Source: an uncultured Eubacteriales bacterium (GTDB taxonomy: Bacteria > Bacillota_I > Bacilli_A > RF39 > UBA660). Taken from it: 6,502 bases of DNA. The stretch's first letter is position 1; the number at the start of each line of letters is the position of its first letter. Both the position numbers and the translations under genes were made by a program. The notes beneath the pieces were generated by a model. The model was not told the origin of the DNA. It was given only the letters and a program-made list of their open reading frames with translations, and did not search any database. The stretch is taken from assembly GCA_905188025.1 (NCBI GenBank), contig CAJJKI010000030.1, positions 1 through 6,502 on the forward strand, read 5' to 3'. Positions 1 through 5,363 of the stretch are shown in pieces.

Positions 1-57
1 ATTTAAGGATATTAGATAATTTATGGAAGCGTGAGCCTGCACAGCAGAAATAAAAAT

Positions 58-97
58 CTATCTCTGGATAGGCGTGGTTCGATTCCACGACTAGTAG
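58..97 (+). tRNA. tRNA-like 3' half (T-arm, possible V-arm and acceptor strand); isotype not assignable
   Basis: The T-arm is textbook: stem 73-77 (CGTGG) pairs with 85-89 (CCACG) around the loop TTCGATT at 78-84. Just before it, 58-62 (CTATC) pairs with 67-71 (GATAG) around a 4-nt loop, resembling the long variable arm of a class II tRNA. The seven bases 90-96 would be the 3' acceptor strand, with G97 as discriminator and no encoded CCA. A possible 5' acceptor strand lies at 10-16 (six of seven pairs including one G-U), giving 88 nt, a normal class II length. However, I cannot fold a convincing D-arm or anticodon arm between 19 and 57, although 37-47 forms a small 4-bp hairpin. It may be a degenerate tRNA, a divergent phage tRNA, or the 3' exon of a split tRNA whose 5' half lies left of the window. 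An amber suppressor would fit the recoding seen here, but no CTA anticodon loop can be shown. Confidence 0.45.
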
Positions 98-117
98 CAA
101 ACTAAAACAGATTGCAT

Positions 118-1092
118 ATGTATAGTAGAAAGCGAGCAAAACTCCCAGATAACATTACTCTAGATTGGATACTTTCTAAAGTAACAGAATATGATATATA
201 TGCAAAATATATAGGTCAATTTAAAGTAGGTATGATATACAATAGTCCATTTAGGAAGGATAAAAATCCATCCTTTGGTATTTACTATAGTAAACGTACT
301 AAACAACTACTTTTTAAAGATCATGGAACAGGTGAATGTGGTAATGTAATTAAATTTGTATCATTATTTACTGGTAAAACAGAATATAATGATATACTAT
401 CTGATATAGTAGATAAGTTAAACATTACTAATAACACCAAACTCGTTAGCTCTAAGCAATATATACCGCCAACTGAAACAGTAATTGGTGTAGTACGTCA
501 GGAATTTACTGATGTAGATATCAATTACTGGAAACAGTTCAATATTTCTATAAATACTCTAAAGAAATTCAATGTAAATAGTATTAAATATTATTTATGT
601 AATGGAATAGTAAAGGGTACTTATAAACGAGAAAATCCAATGTATGCATATAAGGTCTATAATAACTTTAAGATATATAGACCACTAGCAGATAAATATA
701 CTAAGTGGAGAAACAATCTTACAGACTATGATATCCAAGGCTATGAGCAGTTGCCTCAGAAAGGTGATATACTATTTATTACAAAGTCCATGAAAGATAT
801 TATGTGTTTGCATGAAATGGGTTATCCAGCAGTTTCTCCATCTTCAGAGAGTACATTTCTACCTAAAGACGTATTAGAGCAACTTAAGACGCGTTTTAAG
901 CGTATTATAATACTTTTTGATAGAGATGTAGCTGGAGTAAAAAGAAGTCGCAAATTAAGCCGAGAAACAGGCTTAGAAGCAATATTTATTAACAAAAAAT
1001 TCAAAGCTAAAGATGTATCTGATGCTGTTAAAGCAAACAGCTTTGAAGAAATAAAAAATTGGTTAAATGAAACTATTAAAAACTATAGGTAA
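118..1092 (+). CDS. DnaG-type DNA primase (degenerate zinc-binding N-terminus plus Toprim domain)
   Basis: This is probably the phage primase, making RNA primers at the replication fork. The N-terminus has the layout of a CHC2-like zinc-binding domain (SPFRKDKNPSF at residues 43-53, then GECGN at 72-76), but only one of the usual metal-binding cysteines remains. The C-terminal half carries a Toprim fold: a strand followed by TKSMKD (residues 222-227), then IIILFDRDVAG with the metal-binding pair D268 and D270. The Toprim motif that normally begins with a catalytic Glu starts with Thr here, as I recall for other phage Toprim proteins with a TKS.KD motif, so full catalytic activity is not certain. 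An in-frame TAA at 103-105 bounds the start. I prefer ATG 118 over TTG 112. At 324 residues it is shorter than cellular DnaG and has no recognisable helicase-binding domain. Its end overlaps the next gene by 26 nt, suggesting cotranscription. Confidence 0.8.
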   Translation: MYSRKRAKLPDNITLDWILSKVTEYDIYAKYIGQFKVGMIYNSPFRKDKNPSFGIYYSKRTKQLLFKDHGTGECGNVIKFVSLFTGKTEYNDILSDIVDKLNITNNTKLVSSKQYIPPTETVIGVVRQEFTDVDINYWKQFNISINTLKKFNVNSIKYYLCNGIVKGTYKRENPMYAYKVYNNFKIYRPLADKYTKWRNNLTDYDIQGYEQLPQKGDILFITKSMKDIMCLHEMGYPAVSPSSESTFLPKDVLEQLKTRFKRIIILFDRDVAGVKRSRKLSRETGLEAIFINKKFKAKDVSDAVKANSFEEIKNWLNETIKNYR

Positions 1093-1405
1093 AGTAATAG
1101 CATTACCTTTTGATTTAGCTCTGATACTTGGAAAGTTATTATTGATTCCAATCAAATTAGTAAGTGTGTTGTTGCATGGAGAATTTATTGAATGGAATAA
1201 AAAATGCAAGTTTATAGGAAATTCGATTAAAGAAATGTTTAAAGCTTTTAAACATAATAAAGATTATTCTTTCTTGCATTCAGTAGGATTTACGGATGAA
1301 AATGGTAATTTCTCTGAAAGAATTGAAACGTTTAAAATAACTAGTGATAGTATGCAACATTATATTAATTATGCTAAAACAAGTCTTAAACAAGAAAGTG
1401 CGTAA
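1067..1405 (+). CDS. Small putative membrane-associated protein, unknown function
   Basis: The 112-residue product has no family I recognise. Residues about 9-37 are strongly hydrophobic (VIALPFDLALILGKLLLIPI and onward), interrupted by Asp, Gly and Lys. This could form one long or two short membrane helices, or an amphipathic membrane-binding hairpin. The remaining 75 residues are polar, Lys/Phe-rich and probably cytoplasmic. The ATG lies inside the last 26 nt of the primase gene in another frame, and the 3' end overlaps the following nuclease gene by 35 nt. Such nested junctions are typical of translationally coupled phage genes. No Shine-Dalgarno precedes the ATG. The coding frame is intact and ends in TAA. 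It could anchor replication proteins to the membrane, but that is a guess from position alone. Confidence 0.6.
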   Translation: MKLLKTIGKVIALPFDLALILGKLLLIPIKLVSVLLHGEFIEWNKKCKFIGNSIKEMFKAFKHNKDYSFLHSVGFTDENGNFSERIETFKITSDSMQHYINYAKTSLKQESA

Positions 1406-1751
1406 TGCTACTAAACAAGAAATAGATGGAATAGTATTTCGATCTAAGTTAGAAGCTTATACATATTAGAAACTAAAGGAAGCAGGTATATCAGCCGAAT
1501 ATGAACAGCATAGATATACTTTACTTCCTAAGTTTGCATATAATAACTCTACAGTTAGAGCTATTACTTATTTACCAGATTTTGTAGGAGATGGTTTTGT
1601 TATAGAATGCAAAGGATTTGCTACAGATTCTTGGGCAAACAGAGAAAAACTATTCAAGTATTATTTAAGCTTAAATGAACCAGATACTAAGTTTTACTTA
1701 GTAAAGAATAAAAAACAAGTTGATGAATTAATCAACAAATTAAAATCTTAA
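1371..1751 (+). CDS. DUF1064-like PD-(D/E)XK nuclease, read through one in-frame TAG (codon 33)
   Basis: Read with TAG as an amino acid, this gives a 126-residue protein resembling phage DUF1064 proteins, small PD-(D/E)XK nucleases often compared with Holliday-junction resolvases and VSR-type enzymes. Visible landmarks are FRSKLEAYTY (residues 23-32, E28), YLPDF (D70) and VIECKG (E79-x-K81), in the order expected for the catalytic core. The TAG at 1467-1469 falls directly after EAYTY and before KLKEAG, inside a helix where glutamine fits well. The frame is otherwise open from ATG 1371 to TAA 1749-1751, with clear homology-like signal on both sides of the TAG. A nonsense mutation in an otherwise intact gene is possible, but the minus-strand gene makes recoding the better explanation. 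The start overlaps the previous gene by 35 nt. A standard-code gene caller would leave 1406-1762 empty. Likely role: resolving branched DNA during replication, recombination or packaging. Confidence 0.8.
1467..1469 (+). other. In-frame TAG sense codon (probable Gln) in the DUF1064-like gene
   Basis: This is codon 33 of the nuclease frame. It is flanked by the conserved-looking SKLEAYTY and KLKEAG, with no TAA or TGA elsewhere in the frame. It is the only internal TAG I found in the rightward genes, so its decoding decides whether this nuclease is made at full length. That makes it a candidate point of translational control. Confidence 0.75.
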
Positions 1752-1762
1752 ATTTTCAGATT

Positions 1763-2641
1763 ATGGCAAAGAACGAATTTATTAAAATAGGAGAACAGAT
1801 AATTGCAAAACCTAAAGGTGCTGATTATGATTTGATACCTGGTAAAGTATATGATCTGAGTTGGAATAGATGGGAAGATTCACCTATATTTAAGGAGAAT
1901 GGTGAATTAAATCTACCAAAGAAAATCTATTCTACTAAAACTGATGACGTATTTAAGAAGCGTATTATAACCTATTTTAATAAAGCAAATACAAATACTA
2001 CTGGTGTAATGCTAGCTGGTACTAAAGGTACAGGTAAGACTGTAATGGCAAAAATATTAGCTAAGGAATCAGGTTTACCTATTATTGTAGTTAATCCTGA
2101 TTATCCAGAAGGTAAACTTATTAAGTTTTTTAAGTCCTTTACTACTCCAGTATGTGTTTTGTTTGACGAAGTTGAAAAGAACTTCAAAACTGAGTATATG
2201 CTAGATTTCTTAGATGGAGTTGAAAAGACTGCACAGAAACTAGTAATTATGACTTGCAATGACTTAAGCAAGGTTAGTCAGTATATGCAAGATCGTTGTT
2301 CACGTGTTCGTTATTTACGTCGATATTCTCCTGATGAAAATGCTGCATTCTTACCTATGCTAGCTGATGATTTTGGTATTAAGAACAAAGAAGAAGTGGT
2401 AAAATTCTGTAAAGAAAATATTAAACTGCTTTCTATGGATAACATTGTTTCTTTCATGAGTGAAGTCAAAATGCTAGAAGATGAAGACATTAGCCTTCAG
2501 GAAATTATAAACATTATGAATATCTCTACTAAAAACATACCAACTAAAGTTAGTGATACTGTAGAATACGATGATGAATGTGATGACTGTGACGAATGTA
2601 ATGATGTATATGACGATTGTGAATGTTGTAATGCAGCGTGA
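1763..2641 (+). CDS. AAA+ ATPase with acidic cysteine-rich C-terminal tail
   Basis: This is an ATP-driven remodelling enzyme of the AAA+ class, 292 residues long. After an N-terminal segment of about 75 residues come Walker A GTKGTGKT (86-93, K92 and T93), Walker B VCVLFDEVEK (D135, E136), a sensor-1 MTCND (N166) and an arginine-finger region DRCSRVRYLRR (177-187). A helical lid-like segment follows to about residue 265. The last 24 residues are unusual: almost entirely Asp/Glu/Cys, with cysteines at 273, 276, 279, 286, 288 and 289. They could bind zinc or an Fe-S cluster, or act as a protein-docking tail. AAA ATPases of this kind occur beside primase and nuclease genes in crAss-like phages, and a replication or clamp/helicase-loading role is likely but unproven. 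The start is ATG 1763, 11 nt after the previous stop, without a Shine-Dalgarno. It ends in TGA, so TGA remains a stop in this genome. An intrinsic terminator follows 8 nt later. Confidence 0.85.
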   Translation: MAKNEFIKIGEQIIAKPKGADYDLIPGKVYDLSWNRWEDSPIFKENGELNLPKKIYSTKTDDVFKKRIITYFNKANTNTTGVMLAGTKGTGKTVMAKILAKESGLPIIVVNPDYPEGKLIKFFKSFTTPVCVLFDEVEKNFKTEYMLDFLDGVEKTAQKLVIMTCNDLSKVSQYMQDRCSRVRYLRRYSPDENAAFLPMLADDFGIKNKEEVVKFCKENIKLLSMDNIVSFMSEVKMLEDEDISLQEIINIMNISTKNIPTKVSDTVEYDDECDDCDECNDVYDDCECCNAA

Positions 2642-2649
2642 GAACAAAT

Positions 2650-2674
2650 AAGGCTAGATATATTCTAGCCTTTT
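2650..2674 (+). terminator. Rho-independent terminator after the AAA+ ATPase gene
   Basis: A 9-bp stem, AAGGCTAGA (2650-2658) with TCTAGCCTT (2664-2672), closes a 5-nt TATAT loop and runs into a short T run (2671-2674). It sits 8 nt after the TGA and 13 nt before the next ATG. It therefore separates the primase-to-ATPase group from the phosphoesterase group, or attenuates between them. The T tract is short, so termination may be partial. Confidence 0.75.
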
Positions 2675-2687
2675 AACTTATATAAAC

Positions 2688-3503
2688 ATGAAAATATGCG
2701 GTATAAGTGATATACATGGTAATCTCATTGAGAATATACCTGAGTGTGATGTACTATGTATATGTGGTGATATAGTAACATTAAATGCTCAAAGAAATAT
2801 TGAAGCATCTAAACATTGGTGGGAAACAAAATTCATAAAATGGATAGATAAATTACCTTGTAAGAAGGTGGTTGTCATACCAGGTAATCATGATTTTTAC
2901 TTAGAATATAAGTATAAATTAAATGAATGGACTTCTTTTAAAGATTATATGCAAGTTTTATCTAAAGGTAAATTAGTATTTCTTATAGATGAAATGTATA
3001 TATATGAAGGTGTTAAATTCTACGGATCTCCTTGGATTAAACCAATTGAATTTCAAGAGGATAGATGGGCATTTAGTAGATTTGATACTTATGAAGATAT
3101 ACCACAGTGTGATATACTACTAACACACGATAATCCATTTTGTAATGAAGCTCTAGATGTTTTCTCCTTTGGAAAGAGTAAATATCATTTATATGGACAT
3201 TGGCATGATGGATCTAGTGATGTAAATTCTGGAAGATACAACTGTTCTAGATTGAATAATTGTTATAGTTTTAAAAAGAATTATGAATTTATAGTATTAG
3301 ATATTATGACGGAAAAAGAAAAGAAACAAGTAGAACAAGCATTCTTGGATAAGCTTATTAGTCAAGCATACAATAACAATGTAGCAGATTGGCTTAAGAC
3401 ATTTAAAGAAGTTGAACTACAACAAGATAAAGAAGATGAACTAGTTTGGGATACTTCAGCAGAAGTTCCTGAGTCAGCTGTAATTAGCGATATGGAGGAT
3501 TAA
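2688..3503 (+). CDS. Calcineurin-like metallophosphoesterase with C-terminal charged extension
   Basis: The full set of metallophosphoesterase motifs is present in order: SDIHG (residues 7-11, D8 and H10), GDI (27-29, D28), GNHD (66-69, N67 and H68), LTHDNP (145-150, H147) and GHWHDG (170-175, H171 and H173). These bind two metal ions and hydrolyse phosphomonoesters or phosphodiesters. The substrate cannot be told from sequence; phage relatives are annotated as phosphatases or nucleases. The catalytic domain ends near residue 206. The final 65 residues are a charged, Gln/Glu/Lys-rich helical tail with a very acidic end and no motif I recognise, possibly a fused or docking segment. The start ATG comes 13 nt after a terminator hairpin with no Shine-Dalgarno. 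The stop TAA is embedded in the strong ribosome-binding site of the next gene, suggesting translational coupling. Confidence 0.88.
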   Translation: MKICGISDIHGNLIENIPECDVLCICGDIVTLNAQRNIEASKHWWETKFIKWIDKLPCKKVVVIPGNHDFYLEYKYKLNEWTSFKDYMQVLSKGKLVFLIDEMYIYEGVKFYGSPWIKPIEFQEDRWAFSRFDTYEDIPQCDILLTHDNPFCNEALDVFSFGKSKYHLYGHWHDGSSDVNSGRYNCSRLNNCYSFKKNYEFIVLDIMTEKEKKQVEQAFLDKLISQAYNNNVADWLKTFKEVELQQDKEDELVWDTSAEVPESAVISDMED

Positions 3504-3508
3504 TTATG
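3494..3508 (+). promoter_or_regulatory. Strong Shine-Dalgarno overlapping the phosphoesterase stop codon
   Basis: GGAGG at 3494-3498 lies 7 nt before the ATG at 3506. The preceding gene's TAA (3501-3503) falls inside the spacer. The cassette TGGAGGATTAA..ATG recurs almost exactly before the next small gene. Most other starts in this window have no Shine-Dalgarno, which makes these two sites stand out. Confidence 0.7.
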
Positions 3509-3775
3509 ACCTTACTAAAGAAAATTATAGATAAAGCAAAAGAAAAGATAGACTTACTTTTTCTAACAAGAAAAGTAAATTGCTTTATAGAAAGTAAATC
3601 TATTTCTACAGAAGAGGGAATTCATATTTATACCGAAAACATTAAAAAATATATCGAACTTGGAGATATTGAAAGAGCTTTTTCACAATATGAAGAATTA
3701 AAATATAAAAAAAGACGGCTAGAAGATCTAAAAGAATTTAAAAAATATTTACTAGAAGAATGTAAGGAATAGTGA
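3506..3775 (+). CDS. Small charged helical protein of unknown function; frame ends TAG-TGA
   Basis: I do not recognise this protein. It is Lys/Glu-rich and probably all alpha-helical. The N-terminus (MTLLKKIIDKAKEKIDLLFL) is amphipathic, and the second half (roughly residues 45-88) resembles a helical hairpin or short coiled coil with repeated Glu/Lys heptad-like spacing. The start is secure because a consensus Shine-Dalgarno sits 7 nt upstream. The frame meets TAG at 3770-3772 and TGA immediately after at 3773-3775. With TAG as glutamine the product is 89 residues; with the standard code it is 88. It lies 2 nt after the phosphoesterase gene and just ahead of another small gene with the same type of ribosome-binding site, so the three are probably cotranscribed. 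Confidence 0.65.
3770..3775 (+). other. Tandem TAG-TGA at gene end
   Basis: This is the only place in the window where a plus-strand gene would end in TAG under the standard code, and the next codon is TGA. If TAG is sense, termination simply shifts by one codon. No gene here therefore depends on TAG as a stop, which is consistent with TAG reassignment. Confidence 0.7.
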
Positions 3776-3776
3776 T

Positions 3777-3791
3777 GGAGGATTAAGTATG
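3777..3791 (+). promoter_or_regulatory. Second strong Shine-Dalgarno cassette
   Basis: GGAGG at 3777-3781 lies 7 nt before the ATG at 3789. The 16-nt stretch 3776-3791 matches 3493-3508 except for one base, so either one site was copied from the other or both are under the same selection. It fixes the start of a 43-codon gene that would otherwise be easy to dismiss. Confidence 0.7.
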
Positions 3792-3920
3792 AAGGTAGAA
3801 GGAATTGTTACAGATAATGAACGTATTGTGATTGAAGCAATGTTCAATAATGTTATTGATGATACTATAGAAATACAAGCTAAAGAAGAAAAAGTAATTA
3901 TAGAGTATGTTAAAGAATAA
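3789..3920 (+). CDS. 43-residue hypothetical protein
   Basis: This short gene (ATG to TAA) encodes an acidic peptide beginning MKVEGIVTDNERIVIEAMF. The alternation of Val/Ile with charged residues suggests two or three beta strands followed by a short helix. No family is recognised. It is supported by a consensus Shine-Dalgarno with 7-nt spacing and by filling the gap exactly between two larger genes: its TAA (3918-3920) ends 1 nt before the ATG of the exonuclease gene at 3922. A regulatory or leader-peptide role for the downstream gene is possible. Confidence 0.55.
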   Translation: MKVEGIVTDNERIVIEAMFNNVIDDTIEIQAKEEKVIIEYVKE

Positions 3921-3921
3921 G

Positions 3922-4914
3922 ATGGATATTAGTATTCCTTATTACGAAGATAATAGTAGAGTAAGCAATTCTGCAATAGGGTGGTTTATTAAAAGAGGTC
4001 CTAGATATTTTCGTGATATGCTTGATGGAAAAGAAGAGGGAATGAACTTTTCTTTTCTTGAAAAAGGAACTATGATTCATGAATATTTACTTCAACCAGA
4101 TGAATTCTGGAAAGATTATATTATTCTTGATTTTGCAACACCTAAAGTAAAACAGCAAAAGGATTTATTAGATGAGTATCATAGACTTATGCAAGTAAAT
4201 CCATTAGAATCTCAGGATAAGCTTAAACTATCCGCTTATAAAAAAGCTTATAGTAATAAGAAATCTGATGAGAAATGTATTGAAGAAGCTGAAGGTCTTA
4301 TTATGATTTATCAAGATTATTTAGAATATCTAAGTAAAAAAGATGATAATAAGAAGATAATTAGTTTTGCTGATTTACAAATGCTTAAAAAGATAAAAGA
4401 TAATATTCAGAATCATAAGAAAGCAAATGAATTGCTTTTTAATTTACCATCTACTTTTGAAACTCATAATGAATTTCATATTAATTGGCAAGTTAATAGA
4501 ATCAATAATATTAAATGTAAATCTTTACTAGATAGAGTATGTTTTGATCATGTTAATAAGAAGATAATTCTAATTGACTTAAAGACTACTGTAAATGTCT
4601 ATGATTTTGCACATTCAGTAGAAGAATACGATTATTATAGGCAAATTGCTTATTATGGATTAGCAATCCAATGGTATATGCAAGAAGTATTAAATCTTAA
4701 TTCTGAAGAATATGATTTTGAAGCATATATTATTGCTATTGGTAAAGATTCTGAAAATCAAATTAGAGTGTTTAACATGAAAAATGATAAATTACTCAGT
4801 GAGAAAATTGATTTAATTAACAATTCTTTACAAAAAATTTCATATCATATCAGTACAGATCAATGGGATCACTCAGTAGAATACTACGAAGGTGATGGTG
4901 TTGAAGAACTATAA
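3922..4914 (+). CDS. PD-(D/E)XK exonuclease of the RecE/RecB-like type
   Basis: The 330-residue product has the signature of RecB/exonuclease VIII-type nucleases. There is an N-terminal SNSAIGWFIKR segment (15-25, as in proteins that begin S.S....), GTMIHEYLLQP (49-59, H53 as motif I), KSLLDRV with D204, IDLKTT with D219-x-K221, and the QxxxY motif QIAYY (Q241, Y245). This order defines the catalytic core that binds metal and degrades or trims DNA ends. A lysine-rich helical region (about 75-165) is inserted between motif I and the catalytic aspartates. The likely role is DNA end processing in phage recombination or replication; such nucleases are standard in crAss-like phages. An alternative ATG at 3907 would add five residues (MLKNK) and overlap the preceding small gene by 14 nt. 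I prefer 3922, 1 nt after that gene's stop, but cannot prove it. The gene ends in double TAA. Confidence 0.82.
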   Translation: MDISIPYYEDNSRVSNSAIGWFIKRGPRYFRDMLDGKEEGMNFSFLEKGTMIHEYLLQPDEFWKDYIILDFATPKVKQQKDLLDEYHRLMQVNPLESQDKLKLSAYKKAYSNKKSDEKCIEEAEGLIMIYQDYLEYLSKKDDNKKIISFADLQMLKKIKDNIQNHKKANELLFNLPSTFETHNEFHINWQVNRINNIKCKSLLDRVCFDHVNKKIILIDLKTTVNVYDFAHSVEEYDYYRQIAYYGLAIQWYMQEVLNLNSEEYDFEAYIIAIGKDSENQIRVFNMKNDKLLSEKIDLINNSLQKISYHISTDQWDHSVEYYEGDGVEEL

Positions 4915-5329
4915 TAAATGCTTAATATTTTTAAGTGATTTTATAGAAGCAAAAATATCTTACTTTGATTGTCCAGCATTTGTAAATATGTATACAAATT
5001 TAAAAGGAGACAATTCTGAAGGAAAATTATATTTAGTTTATAAGTTTAGTAGTCATTATGAACTATTTAAAAAAATAGAGGAAATCAGTTGTAATAAAAC
5101 ATATTATAACTGGTTTCCTTATACTATAAATAAACAATCTTATATTGTCTTTTCATTTAAAGTTAGTAAAGATAAAATACAAGAATTAGAATTCTGTAAA
5201 AAAGGTAGATTTACTGATAGTTATTTAGATGTAAAAGATTTAGTTGTTATTTGGAAAGACTACTTAGATCAATTTGATGATTTGCTTAAGTCAAATGACT
5301 TTTGCTCTGATTATACTTGTACTTGTTAA
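4895..5329 (+). CDS. Hypothetical 144-residue protein with Cys-containing C-terminus
   Basis: This is the last gene of the rightward block, with no family recognised. It is rich in Tyr, Phe, Lys and Asp, has an alternating hydrophobic pattern consistent with a compact alpha/beta fold (for example KLYLVYKFSSHYELFKKIEE and SYIVFSFKVSKDKIQELEF), and has no membrane segment or signal peptide. It ends in CSDYTCTC, three cysteines within eight residues, echoing the cysteine-rich tail of the ATPase gene upstream. It overlaps the exonuclease gene by 20 nt. The ATG at 4895 is preceded by a weak AAGG, and a GTG at 4892 would add one residue. It stops at TAA, 4 nt before the convergent terminator hairpin. 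Confidence 0.65.
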   Translation: MVLKNYNKCLIFLSDFIEAKISYFDCPAFVNMYTNLKGDNSEGKLYLVYKFSSHYELFKKIEEISCNKTYYNWFPYTINKQSYIVFSFKVSKDKIQELEFCKKGRFTDSYLDVKDLVVIWKDYLDQFDDLLKSNDFCSDYTCTC

Positions 5330-5333
5330 AAAT

Positions 5334-5361
5334 AAAAGGCTGGAAATAATCCAGCCTTTTT
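5334..5361. terminator. Bidirectional intrinsic terminator between converging gene blocks
   Basis: An 11-bp perfect stem (5334-5344 with 5350-5360) closes a 5-nt loop. The GC core GGCTGG/CCAGCC is flanked by AAAA on the left and TTTT on the right, so it has a U tract on either strand. It lies 4 nt after the rightward block's final TAA and 2 nt beyond the leftward gene's TAA. It can therefore stop transcription from both directions. Confidence 0.9.
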
Positions 5362-5363
5362 CA

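Noticed and set aside
37..47. Short hairpin CTGC-ACA-GCAG as a terminator or anticodon arm
   Set aside because: It has four base pairs with a 3-nt loop and no T run, too small for a terminator and the wrong loop size for an anticodon arm.
58..62. CTA at 58-60 as the anticodon of an amber suppressor tRNA
   Set aside because: It does not sit in a 7-nt loop with a 5-bp stem. These bases pair in the V-like hairpin with 67-71, and the bases after CTA (TC) are not what a normal anticodon loop would have.
822..1004. Minus-strand open frame of 60 codons inside the primase gene
   Set aside because: It is antisense to the Toprim domain, whose motifs are clear on the plus strand; this is a shadow frame.
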